DNA of 64,000 nt from Pedinophyceae sp. YPF-701 (Eukaryota > Chlorophyta > Pedinophyceae). The notes under the pieces are model-generated. The model was not told where the DNA came from. It worked only from the letters and a program-made list of their open reading frames with translations, and did not search any database. The DNA lies in assembly GCA_916048055.1 (NCBI GenBank), contig CAJZHL010000012.1:744001-808000 (forward strand), written 5' to 3'. The translations under genes were made by a program, and so were the position numbers. This document shows, piece after piece, positions 34,856 to 47,700 of the stretch (position 1 is the stretch's first letter; each line of letters opens with the position of its first letter).

Positions 34856-37181
34856 ATGCGAGGCCCGTGCGAGGCTGCGGCGAAGGCCGATGGCGTCGCG
34901 TTGCTCGCGGGCCTGTGCGCGTCCGCGGGGGCCGCCGGGGTCGAGGACAATCAAATCGACAGGTCGCGCGAGGGCGGATCGGAAGCGCGCCACGGCGATG
35001 GAGGCTCCCGCCAAGAAGAGGCCGCCGGCCCAGCGGGAGGCTCGGAGCAGCCCATGAGCGATACTCCGGGGCCCAGCGACAGCACCCTGCCCGGAGAAAC
35101 CAAGGGAAACACGTTCGACTCCAGCCCCGGTAAACGCAACGGAGGGAAACGAGGCGATCGGGGGTGCGAGCAGGCTGAAGACGCTGGCAGGTGAATGTCC
35201 GTAGACTGCGCGGACGATGCAGAATCTCGGCTCTCCCGGGGCGCGAAGCGCGCTCTCGGTGCCGAGGGGCGCCGCGCTGTCCTTCTCGCGGGCGAGAGGG
35301 GCGCTGCGGGCGCGTCGGCGGGCGCACCGAATGTTGTCTAGCAGCTGCCACCGCGACGCCCGCCGCGCGCCCCCGGCTGCGCCTCGCGCGGCCCCGCCCG
35401 GCCCGCCGCTGCCCCCCTTCCCCGGATCACGCTTCCGCGCCGCGGACGGCGCCGTGGGCTGCGCCGCGCGGCCGCCCCGGCTGCATGGATGGCCCAGTGC
35501 CATGCGCCAGGGCGCGCGACCGCGGGCGTGCCATTCCGTTTTTATGCGCCCCCCGCATGCGATGCGCGGATTGGGTCCAGCGCCCGCCGCGCCGCCGCGC
35601 CGGGCGTGCCAGGCCGGAGGCCTGCGCGCCTCGTAGAGGCTGTGCACAATCTTCCCGCGCCGCGTGCTAATCTGGGCCCGAACGCGCTCCCTCGCGCAGG
35701 ATCCGGACTCCTCACTCGACGAAGGACGTAGAGGACCCCGCGAAGGGCCCTGAGTCGTCGCGCAAGGCCGGAAATGCGGGGCGGCCGGGCACGCGGGCTG
35801 CGGCTGGCACGGCGGGCGGCTCCGAGGAGCGGTCGCCGCGCAACGCCGCGCCGTCCCCCGACAACGGCGAGTCAGATGCTCCCCGCGACGCCAAGCCCGC
35901 GCGGCTCCAGGCGCGCCCCCACCCCGCCCGCGCAACCCGCTCAACGAACCTCCCCTGCGCTCCTCCTCCTGGGTGCCCCGCCAGCCGCCTCACGCGCGCC
36001 CGCGCCCGCGCCCGCCGCCCCGCAGTGGACGCAAGAGCTGCACGCGAGCTTCCTCGCGGCCGTGGACGAGCTCGGCGGCCCGTTCCTCTCCACCCCGAAG
36101 GCGATCCTACGCTTGATGAACAAGCCCGGCATCACCACGATGCACGTCAAGAGCTACCTGCAGCGCTTCCGGCGCGAGTCCGCCCAGGGCGGCACGGAGA
36201 AGACCGGCGCGCAGTCGGTGATCTCGCGCCGCGGCCTCGGCGCCAGCGGCCCGGGGCCGGAGAGGGCGCGCGCCACCAAGGCGCCCGCGGGGCGCGGGCG
36301 CGGCCCGGCGGCGCAGGCGGAAGGCGGCCAGCACGGCAAGCGCGCGGCGGCGGCGGCGAAGGCGGCGGCCGCGGCGCCCGGGAGGCGCAGGGTGGGGCGT
36401 GCGCAGCCGCGGCGCCAACGACGACTCCCTGCCGACGCCGAAGCGCAGGCGGGGCGCGGAGGGCGCGCACGGCTCGCTGCCGGCGCCCCCGCTGTGGGGC
36501 GGGAAGCAGCCGCGGAGCCGGCAGGACATGCAGGCGTACGACACAGCGGACTCGCAGGGGGGGGGGTCCTACGGGCGGCGGCGCGGGTCGCGCGACACGC
36601 GGCAAGTCCCGCGGAACTCGAGCCAGTCCGACCTGAGCCAGTCCGCCGCGGTCGCGCTCGCGGGGCTCGCGGAGCCCGCGCGCACGTCCCCGGAAGCGGA
36701 GGGGGGCGTCGTCGCGTCGCTGCCCGCGCCGCCCGTCGCCGCCCTCGGCGTGCCGCAGGCGCCCGCGCTGTTCACGGCGAGTGCTGCCGCGCCCGTCGTG
36801 CCGCCCGCGCACGTCGAGGCTCCCGCGGCGGCCCCCGCGCCCGGTGCCGACTCCGTCGCGCTCCCGCAAGCGGTGGCGTTCCAGCCCGTGCCGCCTGAGC
36901 TCCTGACGCACATGCTGCACAACCCCCAGCTGCTGAGCAACCCCCAGCTGCTGAGCAACCCCCAGCTGCTGATGGAGCTCTTGAGTGCCGACGCCAGCGT
37001 GGCCCAGGCGGTGCCGCAGGTCGCGCCGCTTGCCCAGGCGATGGCCCAGGTGGCGCCGGTGGCGAGCGCGGTGAAGCACGAGGGCGACGGGATGCAGAGG
37101 CCGAGCGGGGACGCGACGGTGCGGGGCGGGGAGGGCGCGAGCGACCACTTCGAGCACGTCAAGGAGGAAGCCGCTGCGTGA
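34856..37181 (+). CDS. GARP (G2-like) Myb-related transcription factor
   Basis: Exon 1 is 34856-35190 (first Met after an in-frame stop; 35054 is an alternative start), exon 2 35700-35910, exon 3 from 36026, last exon ending 37181. Splicing across the GC-donor intron 35911-36025 (CAG|GCGCGC) rebuilds the domain start ARLQWTQELHASFLAAVDEL, followed by STPKAILRLMN and HVKSYLQRFRR. Canonical GARP proteins end SHLQKYR; here it is SYLQRFR. The frame changes between about 36214 and 36525, so a third intron exists but its ends are unresolved; 36392-36524 fits phase. The C-terminal part has a nuclear-signal-like PTPKRRRG if retained, Ala/Pro-rich tracts and three tandem NPQLLS units. Likely a nuclear DNA-binding regulator; target unknown, with PHR, GLK and circadian PCL1/LUX types all possible. 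Confidence 0.85.
36921..36971 (+). repeat. 18-bp tandem repeat in GARP coding sequence
   Basis: Unit AACCCCCAGCTGCTGAGC, two full copies and a 15-base third, encoding NPQLLS NPQLLS NPQLL. The copies are identical, so the expansion is recent or kept uniform. It may be variable in length between strains. Confidence 0.9.
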
Positions 37182-38248
37182 CGCCATGTCATGTGCGCCG
37201 CCCCTGCGCACAGTCTCCCGCGGTGCGACTCTGTGAAACAATATGTGCGCAATTCTGAGTCACTCATGCTCGAGGGCACGTGAGATGGGCCACCCGCATT
37301 TCGTTTCGTGCGCGGGTGCTCAATTACTGCTTCTCGTGACTCGAGTCTCCACGACAGGGCGCACACGTACGGGACGCCGCTCGTGGGCTTACACGCGTCG
37401 CACGGGGGCGGACACGCCCAGCTTCACGACGCAGACAGCGGTGAAAGGGGCCTCCCGGGCAGGTCTGCTTGGGAGGCAGAGACGCTCCCGGGGGGGGAGC
37501 CCCGCGTCATCGGAGCGCTGTGCACGGGTGCAGCTGCAGGAGCGACGCAGCGCTGAGCACGGAAGTGTGGGAGGGAGAGGGAGGGGCTGGGAAGGGGAGG
37601 GTTCGAGATTCGGGGTTCGTTCACGTTGTGCGCCTCGCGAATGTCGTCATGCGGGGAGGGCTGGATGAAGGGCGGGTGGCCGCGGGGTGCGCGGGTTCGA
37701 CTCGTTCGGTTCGGAATGGTGAGGCAGACGGCCAGTGTGGGGCGGCGGGGGTGTTGAGCGCACGAGCGGGCGCAGTAGCAGCGGCGGGTGCGAATTCGCA
37801 TCGCAGTGCTTCGCGGGTGCCGGTCGACGTCAGTGCGGCGGAGAAAAAGTGCGGAGGACGGTTCTTGGGGAAGTGGTGGTGGCGGAGGCAGGGAATAGGG
37901 GTGGGGGGGAGTGAACTGCGCGGGAGGTGAGCGGGGCGTTTGAGGTTGCGATTACGGAGACATGGAGGTGGCGTGCGGAGTTCCAGACGTTGCGCGGAGA
38001 GGATGAGAATATGGTGTCCCGGGTAGTGGGCCAGAACACGTCATCGACGCGGGCAAGACATTCGACAGCGACACGGGGGCTCGGGTTCTCTGGTGGTTCG
38101 CCAACTCAACCGATGAGCTTTGCGCTCAGCTGTGGGGGTGGTAAGGGGCGTGTCAGCTCCGATTTCGGAACTGACGCCCACGGGGGGGGGATGTTGTCCA
38201 GACACCCTCGATGATCGAGGGTCAGGGCAGGGCCGTGCGCGCCGCGGA
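37182..38248. other. Long tail-to-tail spacer with G-rich tracts
   Basis: 1.07 kb between the GARP and MON1 stops. From about 37470 to 37930 and again near 38190 the + strand is G-rich with many runs of three or more G. No copy of the dispersed motif was found here. Frames are skew artefacts. Confidence 0.55.
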
Positions 38249-41200
38249 TCACGCCTGCAGGAACACGTCTGCCTGTTTCAGGCGCAGCCACGACAGCAGC
38301 CTCCGCGCCGCCATCATGGCGGACGACGGGTCGGTCATGGGGTCCACGCAGGCCAGCAGCACGCTGCCGCCCGAGACGATCCCGCACACGACGTACGAGT
38401 CCATCGTGACGAGGCGCGCGTCCTCGCCGCCCTCGGCCGGCACCACGCCGCCCGGACACATGGCGCGCACAGCGTCGACGTAATGCCGCAGCAGCCCCTC
38501 CTGCGCGGCGGTGCGCGACAGCGGGTGCTGGAAGCGCGACATCGACAGCTGGCCGTTCGTGACCCACATGTAGTGCCAGAGGAGCCCCGTGCCGGACTGC
38601 GGGAGCGGCAGCGGGGGCCCCGCGGGCCAGTCCTGTGCGTGCGCGCCCCACTGCGACGACAGCAGGGACTCGCTCGGGGCGCCGTCGAAGGCCGGCGGAG
38701 GCGGCGCGGACATCGCGCCGCGCGTCCCGAGCGGGATGGCCTCGAGCGGGACGGCGCCCAGCGGCCGCATCGCCCACGTGCCGAGGGTGGGGGCGCCGTG
38801 CGCCCACCAGGGCACGCCGGCGCAGCGCGGGGCCTCGCGCGGCGGGGCCTCGCTCGCGGACGCGCGCGGCGCGACGATGCTGACGCCGCCGCTGCACACG
38901 GCCATCATGCGGCCCGTGCTGCGCGGCACCATCCCGTGGATTCCCGCGGGCAGGCTGCCTATGCGCGGCATCGTCACGCTGCTGCTGCGCCCGGCGCCCG
39001 CCTGCGACGGCGACTCCCCCGTGGTCTCGAGGTTCGCGAAGCTGTGCGACTCGACCGACGACGCGTACAGCCCTGCGCCCTTGACCTTGCGTTCGACGTC
39101 GACGCTCGTGGCCACGCTGCCGCCCTCCTCGCCGTCTTCGTCGTCGTTCTCGTAGTCTCCGGAGTACGCGCAGGGCGCCAGACGCGTCGCCGAGGGGCCG
39201 CGCTGCCGCAGCGCTCCGGGCCGCGGCGCGCGCGCAGTCGCGGCGCCCCCGCCACGCTCCCCGATCGCGTGGCGCAGCGCAGCGAGCTCCGACACGTTGG
39301 ACGGCTCCTCGCTTGCGTCGTGGTCCATCTCGACGTCGCTGTCCGCGGACACCGCGACCGCCTCGGCCCCGGGCGGCGCGACCGCCGGCGCAACCCCCGC
39401 CGCGCTGCACGCCGATCGCAGGATGGCCGCAAGCGTGCCAGAGTCGTCCAGGTGCATCGAGAGGGCGCGCGCGGCGTCGGAGCACGCGGAGAACCCCGCG
39501 ACCTCCGAGCAGAGGTAGATCACGACCACGTCGGCGGCGCGGTCCACGTAGCGCATGTAGGCATGCACCATAGCGCCGCCGGGGCACGAGGCAGGGAGGC
39601 CGATCGGGACGAAGCTCTCGGAGTGCCGCATCGCGTCGTTGTTTAGCGCGAAGTGCGTGAGCAGGAAGAGGTCCCGCGGGTGCAGCGCGAGGCCCCCGGC
39701 GCCGCCGACGGCGCCGCACGCCACCACCAGGGGCCCGCAGAGCAGGGCGCCGGCGACGATGTTGCCGCGGCCGTGCTGCGCCGCGAGGCCCAGGAGCGCG
39801 CCGGAGACGACCGCGCGCGCCGCGCGGGGCAGCGGGAGGGGCTGCACGGCGTCGAGGAGCGCCCCGGGGGACCACGGTGCCGCGTCGACGAGCGCGGCGA
39901 GAAGGCCGCCCGCGTCCTGGAGCAGGCGCGCGACGTCGAAGCCCGGGGAGCGCTCCATGCGGTGCAGGAACGAGTGTCCGAGCAGCAGCACAATCATGTC
40001 GTGCAGCAGGCCGAGATGCCGCGAGACGGCCGCGGGTCCGTCGGCGCAGGACGACCCCACGAGGAGCAGCGGGCCGCAGCGGCGGAACGCGATGCAGCGG
40101 CCGTCGCCGCACTCGACGGAGCGCAGCTCGTCGTCCATGCTCTCCGCGTACGACATCAGGCCCTGCACCACCGCGACCGTCGCCGCGACCGACGCCTCGT
40201 CGCCGTAGCGCGTCCAGATGGGACGCCCCGCCTCGCTGAGCACGAGGTAGTGCCGCCGCTTCGCCGCGAATCCCGGCGTGCCCGGCACGACGCCCCGTGC
40301 GTCCTCGCCGACCACGTCAAGTCCCCCCGGGGACACTCCGCTGCGCCGGGCTGCGCTGGTGCCGAGAGACCCCCCGGGGAGGTCGAACCCGACGTCGACC
40401 GCGTGCGGGATCGGCCGCGGCGCGGTCGCCGACGGGCCGTGGTCGCGGGGCGGCGACAGGCGGCTCGTCTGGGACAGCGACCGCCGGTGCGCCACCTCCG
40501 AGTGGTCGCCGTCCGTCGAGCAGCGCTTCAGGCGCGAGGGCCGCCGGCCGGCGCCCGCGAGGCCGCGCATGGGCGACGCCGGCGCGGCCGGGAGCTGTGG
40601 CGGGGAAGACTCGACATGGGCGCGCTCCGGGGAGCAGCCGCGGCCGCTGTGGCCGCTGCCTTCCGGCGCGGAGGCCGCCGGCGGCCGCGGGAACGCCGAG
40701 ATCGGGGAGGCGCCGACGGGGGACGAGTCGCCGGACCCGGCGTGCACGACGCGGATGCGAGGGAGGGAGGGGCGCTTGGCGAGCGCCTTGAAGCCCGTGC
40801 CGCGCCTGGAGCGCGAGGACTCCGGGAGGTCGTCGACATCGGAGGTCGTGGCGCGGAGCGGGGGCGCGGGGATGTCCAGGGGCGGCTGGCGGGGGCCGCC
40901 CGGGGCCTGGGCAGCGCTGGCGGGCCTGAAGCCTGAATTCGCGGCGTTCGCTCCGTCTTGGACCGCCTGCGTGCCGCGAGAGGGAACTTTGGACGTGGAG
41001 CGACGGTTTCGTGCGGGAGGTGACTGCGGCCACGCGCAGGCCGGCGGACGCTGCGGCGCGGGCTTGGCACCTGCTGCAGGGCTGCGTGGGGCCGTTGCAC
41101 CCGCCCAAATTGCGCGGAAAGCGGCATGCGAGGTCCTTCATCTCACCTGGGAGGGCTGTGCGTGCATGTCCCCGGTCAGGGTGTCCTGATCGTGCGCAGC

Positions 41201-41428
41201 CGCGCAGTCTTGGTGAGTGATGCAGTCCTCCGCCTCAGGTAGCCCGCCGGCCTTCCCGAGATTGGACGACGCGAACGCGGACGTGAAGGACGTGGGAGCG
41301 CCGTGCGGTGCGGTTGAGCCCGGTATCTGGCACGCCGCGGCCGCGGGGGAGGAACCAGCGAGGGGGGCTCTGGCGCCAGCGCCCGGGTCCTCGGGGAGGT
41401 AGGGAGCCTCCGAGTACTCGTAGTCCAT
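38249..41428 (-). CDS. MON1: Vacuolar fusion protein MON1
   Basis: Exon 1 41428-41147 (MDYEYSEAPYLPEDPG..., donor CAG|GTGAGA) and a large exon 2 that runs to 38249. The acceptor is best placed before 41023, giving about 1018 aa; other in-phase acceptors exist nearby. The conserved core starts HYLVLSEAGRPIWTRYGDE, then GPLLLVGSSCADGP, FLHRMERSPGFDVARLL, PLPLPRAARAVVSGAL, LHPRDLFLLTHFALNNDAM and SFVPIGLPASCPGGAMVHAY, all in MON1 order. The final longin-like part (LLWHYMWVTNGQLSMSRF to the end) follows a low-complexity insertion of about 270 residues. MON1 with CCZ1 is the GEF that loads Rab7 on endosomes and vacuoles after recruitment by Rab5. Confidence 0.92.
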
Positions 41429-42568
41429 CCTTGTCGTCGGCCCCGTGGCTGTGCGGGCGCTGTTCGTGGAGGTAGACGCGCCAGTGCGGGAAATCCAGCG
41501 CTCGCCACGAGAGCTAGAACATCGAGTGCACCTGCGGCCAAAGACCCGCATGCGACACGGTGGTTTGATCGAGCTCGATCGAATCGGTCGCGACGGAGCG
41601 CCAAAGGGCCGCGGGAAGGGCGCATCGACCCCCGGCGGGTGCATCTGACCACGATGCTTCTTGCGCGCTCGCCCGGCGCACAGAGGCCCTGGAGTGGAAC
41701 AATGTCTGGGCATTTTGGAAAGCTCGAAGGATGATAGCGCTACCACGCCGGACCGACGGTGCGTGGGGTCACTTGCGGCGACGGAAGCACCACTCAGGGA
41801 CACGCAAACGAAAACGCGCCGCGCGTTGCCACGGCAGAGGTATAGGACACCAGGAGCGAGATTTCGGACACCGTCGCGTCTGTGAGCTGCGTGGCATCGC
41901 GACATGCGGGTTTGCGGGGGCGTCGGAGGGCCGCGGGAGCCCAGAGGCCCGCATCCCAAGGAGGGCGAATGGGGGCGCGGGCGGTGCCATCGGGCCGCCC
42001 GGGGATGCACCGGCGCATAATTGGCACTGACATCGGGCCGCGGAGCCGGGAAAGCGACCTCAACGCTCAGCACGCACCTCGCTCGGAATCCTAGCAGCGA
42101 GAAGCCCTCCGCTCTCTCCGCAGGAAGCGTCCTGGAATGCGTGGAGCGCTGGGACGTGCTCAGCCTGATATTACCGTGCGCATGGCGGCGCGGTCCGTGA
42201 GAAAGGCCGGCCGGCGCGCGCGCGCCCTGGGCGGCCCAGGGCCAGTAGTACCCGCGTCAGCAGCTGACAGCAGCGCTGAGCGGCAGAAGACCCGCCCTGC
42301 ATCCCGGACCATCGCAGCTCCGCCCTGCGTCCTCGGCCCTGCTGCGCGCTTCGGCCCTGGACGTTCACCGAAGGACGGAGGGCAGCACTGCTGTATGTCG
42401 TGTATGCAGCCCTCAGTGGGGCTGCACTCAGCGCCGGCGCGGCGTATCGGCGATGCGGAAACGTGGTGGCGCGCGGGGTCAGATAGACGCTTGATGGAGG
42501 CGAGGCGGCGGGGAGCGCGGCAGCCCTCGCGGCGCTGGCGGTGCTGCTAGTAACCGACCTGGCACGCC
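41429..42568. promoter_or_regulatory. Head-to-head spacer, MON1 / PIG-A
   Basis: 1.14 kb between two divergent starts, expected to hold both promoters. No recognised motif, RNA gene or reading frame of protein character. Confidence 0.4.
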
Positions 42569-44560
42569 ATGCGCGAGGCCGCGGGGGTGGAGGCGCGTCG
42601 TTCGGCGCGATGCGTCCTCATGGTCTGCGACTTCTTCTACCCGCAGTTCGGCGGAATCGAGACGCACATCCTGCACCTCTCGCAGGCGCTGGCCAAACAA
42701 GGCTGCAGGGTCTGTGTGCTCACGCACGCGTACGGCAAGGCCCCGCACCCGCGACCTCCGCGAGCGCCGCAGCGCGCATGTTCCACCGATCGCTGTCCGC
42801 TGTGCGCTCCGGCCCAGGCGACGCTCCGCGCGCCGCGTGGGGCGGAGCAACCTCCAGCGCCGCGACGCACCCGCCGCGCACCTGCTTGCGTCGCAGGAGA
42901 CCGGAAGGGCGTGCGGTACATGGAGGGGGACATCAAAGTGTTCTACGCGCCGAGATGGTGCATGCCGCTCTCCGTAGCAGCGCCGTCGATCTTCCTGTCC
43001 CAGTCCCTGCTGCGGTCCATCGTCGTCCGCGAACAGGCGCGCGCCCCCGGCTCCGGCCTCTCCGCACCAGCCACGCCCGCGTCCAGCGCCGCCCCGCGCG
43101 CCCCGCCGCCGCAACACCCCCCCCCGGGCGTGTGTTGTGCCCGCAGGTTGACGTCGTCCACTGCCACCAGGCGTTCTCCGTGCTGGCGCTCGAGGCGATG
43201 CTCGCCGCCAAGCCCCTGGGCTGCCGCCTGGTCTTCACCGACCACTCCCTCCTCGGCCTGGCCTCCCCGGGGGGGGTACTAATAAACAAACTCATGAAAC
43301 TCCTCCTCTCCGACGCGGACCGCATCATCTGCGTGTCCCACATCGCCCGCGAGAACACCGTCCTCCGCGCCTGCGTGCCGCCCGACCAGGTCTACGCGAT
43401 CCCCAACGCCATCGACGCCGACCACTTTCCGCCCCGCGCCCCCGCCGCGCTGCCCGCGCATGCGCTGTCCGGGTGCTCCTGCGCCGGCCGACCGCGCCGG
43501 CGGCGCGCCGTGGCACCGGAGCGGGTCGTCGTCGCGTGTCTGTCCCGCCTCGTCCCACGAAAAGGGATTCGGCTCCTTACTAGCGTTGTTGCACAGGTGC
43601 CGCACCCCCGCCGGCTCCCGCAGGAACACGCCCTTCGCTGCCCTTCCAGGTCGGTGATGATCGCTGTGCGCGGCTAGTCAGGTCATCTCGCAGCAGACTT
43701 GCCTCCCGGCTTGCTGCCTACAGGTCTGCGCGAAGCACGACGGCGTCGACTTCGTGGTCGGCGGGGACGGGCCGGAGCGGCCGGTGCTGGAGGACATGGT
43801 CGTGTCGCGGGGGCTGGAGGGGCGCGTGAGGCTGCTGGGGTCCCTCGAGCCGGGCCCCGAGGTGGGCGCAGTGCTGCGTCAGGCGCACGTGTTCTTGACG
43901 ACCAGTCTGACTGAGTCGTTCTGCATGGCGGCCGTCGAGGCCGCGTGCTCCGGTCTCCTGGTCGTAGCGACTGCAGGTGCGCGCCCGCGCCCTCGTCGGA
44001 GCTCGGAACAAACGCCACACGGACTCGTGCGCTCCTATCCACGCTTTCGGCGCCTGAAGGCGCGAGCTCGGAGCGGCGTGTTGTCGTCCGATGCGTTGGG
44101 TGTGTCCTCTTGCCGTGCAGTCGGGGGCGTGCCGGAGGTCCTGCCTCCAACGATGATGGAGTTGGCAGAACCCAATCCGGCATCTGTTGTCGCGGCGGTG
44201 GACAGGGCGCTGCAGCGGCTGCATCTGACGGATCCGCAGGCGCAGCATGCGCAGATCCGCGGGATGTACAACTGGCGGGACGTCGCGGAGCGCACGGAGG
44301 CGGTGTACGAGGCTTCGGAGACGTACGCAGGGGAGGACTCGCTGGCGGAGCGGCAGCGGCGGTACCGGCGTGGCGGGCGGCTCGCCGGGCTGCTCATGTG
44401 CGCGATGGCTGCGCTCATGCAGGTCTGGCTGGCGGCGCTGTCGTGGGCGATGCCAGCCCAGGACATGGAGCACTGGCCACGCCTTGCGGGGGCGGCGAGG
44501 GCGCAGCTGGCATGTGTTTCCGCGCGACGAGGATCTGGCAAGGTGCTTGGTGATACGTAG
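42569..44560 (+). CDS. PIGA: PIG-A, catalytic subunit of GPI-GlcNAc transferase
   Basis: Five exons: 42569-42734, 42897-43036, 43147-43596, 43724-43976 and 44121-44560, 482 aa. Two introns have GC donors: 42735-42896 (ACG|GCAAGG) and 43037-43146 (CAG|GCGCGC). Both are forced by homology: HAYG-DRKGVRY and VVRE-QVDVVHCHQAFSVL. Other blocks are FFYPQFGGIETHI, FTDHSLLGLAS, ICVSHIARENTVLRA, IPNAIDADHF, SRLVPRKGIRLL, FVVGGDGPERP, TTSLTESFCMAAVEAA and VGGVPEVLP, then YNWRDVAERTE. A C-terminal helix (LLMCAMAALMQVWLAALSWA) anchors it in the ER. It transfers GlcNAc from UDP-GlcNAc to phosphatidylinositol, the first step of GPI anchors. An extra Arg/Pro-rich stretch of about 20 residues lies after NAIDADHF. 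Confidence 0.95.
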
Positions 44561-44627
44561 ACGGCCTCGAGCGGCACGTTGCGGCGACGTGCGTGTTCAT
44601 GCGCTGCTTGCATGCTGTATCTTTCAG

Positions 44628-44632
44628 TGTAA
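44628..44632 (+). terminator. TGTAA poly(A) signal of PIG-A
   Basis: TGTAA 67 bases after the PIG-A stop within the 235-bp tail-to-tail spacer with the WD40 gene. Inferred from position. Confidence 0.4.
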
Positions 44633-44795
44633 TGAGCGATCATTGGTTTGACAGCTGGGGCGCCCCGCGGCGCGGCCTGTAGCGCATGAGACGTGGCGGC
44701 GTAGCTCGCGCGTCACCAGCGTGTCACACATCGCAGGGATTCCGCGCACAATATAGGACGGCGCTCTCGCCGCAGAAAGCACACAGCCACGCAGC

Positions 44796-47700
44796 TCAGA
44801 TGCCGGCCAGGAACGCCAGCTCCTTGGTCTTCGGCAGCTCGCGGCAGTTCAGGATGTACTGCAACCGCGCCATCTGCTCCTCCTGCTTCTCCTTCCGCGC
44901 AGCCTCTTTGCGCGCCCGCGCAGCCTGCTTGTGCTTGCGCCGCGCCGCCTTCCGCCGCAACCGCTCCTGCCGCACGCGCTCCTTCTCGGCCGCCACCGCC
45001 GCGTTGTGCGCCTCCCCGCTGTACTCCTCCGTCACGGGCGGGCCGGCCTCCGCTTGCCGCGCGATGTGAGCGACCCGGGATATATGCAACGGACCCTGCT
45101 CCTGCGGGGGGCCCTTGACGCCGACCGCGCCGCGCTGCGCGAAGGACACGTGCGTCCCGCTACCTTCCGGCCCGAGGCCCTGTCCGGCAGGGCGCCTGAC
45201 AGGCTCCCGGGACACCTTGGTAGGCGACGGCGTCAAGGCCTCCGAGACCGTTCCCAGCGGCGAGCCGCCCCGAACCGACGGCCCCGCTGCCAGCGCCTCC
45301 CTGTTGCGGCGGTACGCGGCGAGCATCGCGGTGTAGTCGGCCTCCGTGGCGCTCTGCCGGTCCATGAGCTCCGGCTCGGGCTTCCCCTCCTGGATCGCGG
45401 AGAGCGGCATGGCGCGCACGGACACCTCCTTGTGCAGCAGCTGGAGATGCGTGGACTGCTTCTTCAGGGGCGAGCGCGGCGGCGGCGACGACAGCGCGAT
45501 GGCGGCCTCCACTGCCTTGGCTTTCGCTAGCTCCGCCTCCGCATGCAGCCGCCTGGCCTCGGCCTCGGCCTCCGCCTCCGTCTGCTTCGGCGCCCCCTTC
45601 TTCTTCTTCTTCCCCTTCTTCTTCTTCCCCTTCTTCTTCTTCCCCGCGTCGTCCAGGATGCCCTTGGCGCGGCGGCCCTTCCCGGCGCGCACCGCGAGGC
45701 CGACGTCCACGCCCATCGTGGCGTTGATGATGTCCGTCCAGTTCTGCGCCCCCGTACCGATCGTGTCCATGTCGGACGCGGACCACTTGCCCGCCAGCAG
45801 CGGCCGCGCGTCCGTAGGCACCATCAAGCTCTTCATCATCGCCTGCTTGTAGTCGTCCTCGTGCGCCAACACGTGCGTCTTCAGCGACACGCCCTCCATG
45901 TCGTCCGGCGGCCGCGCCGCCGTCGTCCGGAGCCGCGCCGGCCGCCCCGCCCGGCTCACCTGCGTCGCCGACGCCGCCGTAGACAGCCGCGTGCTCCCGG
46001 GCCGCCCGTTCAGCGGCGGCAGCCGCAAGCTGTCGCCTCCCGCGCTCTCGCCCCGCGACGGCAGCCTGTCGACGTGCTTGGCGGTGTCGACCTGGGGCAC
46101 AGCGAACACCTGTGCCCCGTCCGCCAAGACGCGGGGCGCCGGCAGCGCCGACCCGGCGCGCTCCTGCCCGAGCTCGCTGTCGCGGTGCGCGGCCGGAGCC
46201 GTCATGATCAGCGAGCCCTCCCGCTGGGGCTCCACGCCGACGGAAATCGTGCGGTGCGCGGGCGGAGCAGTCGGCGGCGCGCTTCCGTCCCCAGCCGCGC
46301 CGTTCCCCTCCTCCGCCGCCGCCGATCCCTCCGCGTGCGGACCCACACTGCCTTCCTGCCGCCCCAGCCCGAGCTGCGAGCTCGTCCGGCTCGCAACTCG
46401 AACCAGAGGGTTGTCCCCGAACCCATGCGCGTCCTCCGACTTCTGCGGCGCGTGTTTCCGCCCCAGCCGCCGCTCAAACACGCCCTTGTAGCTCCCGCGC
46501 TGCGGCAGCCCCGCGGGCGCCGTCCCGGGCATCGGGCCGCCGCGCCCCGTGGGCGTCGCGGCCTGCATTTCCTTCAGTCGCGAATTCATGGTCTCCAGCG
46601 CGCCCGCGGCCGCGTCCTGCGCCGGGGAGGCCTTGCGGCGGGGCCCCCGCGTGACGCCGAGGCCGCGCGAGCCCAGCGCCGCGGCCTGCGTCGCCGACAC
46701 CTCGCGGCCCGCCGCGAACTGCTGCTGCAACTCCCTGCGCAACCGCATCTGCTTGACCGAGTCCGGTTCCTGCAGCGCGAGCGCCTGGATGTCCATCAGC
46801 AGCTTCTGGTAGTCCGACTCCGTGTCCTGCTTGCCCTCGCGGATGATCGAGACCTGGTATTCCAGGTCGCGCGCAATCTTGCTCCCAGGTTGCAAGAACT
46901 GCACTTTCGATCGCAGCGGGTGGAACATCGGCTCCGCCGGCTCCGGCACGACGTCCTCGCGCTCCTGCCGCGTCGGCGACGCCTCGTCCACGTCAGGCAG
47001 CTTGGCCAGCGACACCGAGGAGCTCTGCCGCGACCCCACCAGTCGCTTCTTCGAGACAGCCGCCATGCCGGGGATGCTCGAGGCGCGGTCGGTCCCGGAT
47101 CTGAGCAGGACCTGCATGCGGTCCACCGTGTTCGCCACGATCTTCTGCTTCTTCTGCGAGTGCATCAGGTTGCGGTGCTCCACCTTCCCGACGCACGTGC
47201 CGTGCGCCGTGATGTAGGACAGCCCGCGGCCCAACAGCGCGACCTGCCAGACGGCGCCGCGGTACTTGATCGAGACGACCGGGCGCCACGTCACGGTGTC
47301 CCACACGATGACCTGCCCGGCCAGGTCGCAGGTCACGAGGTCCTTGCCCACCACCGACAGGCTCGAAACGGGGCCCTGCAGCGCGCGCAGGGGGCGTGCC
47401 GCGATCGACGTGCGGCGCGGCGGAGGGGGCGCGCACTTCCGCGTCCCGTTCGTGCGTCGCGTTCGGGCGCACCTTGTGTCTGGTTCCGTCGTTGCTCTGC
47501 GCGACGCAGGTGAGGTGCGGCAGGGGGGCTAAATCGTCCACGTGGAGCCAGTCGAGGCTGCTGCGCTGCGCGAGCTGCAGGTTCGCGCCCTCGACGCTCG
47601 CGACCATCGCGGCGGCGGTCAGCGCGGCGCCGACGGTGGACGGAGAGCCCCTGGGCACGGGCACCATGCCCGTGGACGGCACCTGGCCCAAACTGTCCTC

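Noticed and set aside
36392-36406. 15-bp GT...AG stretch in the GARP gene as an intron
   Set aside because: Too short to splice and a multiple of three, so it does not explain the frame change.
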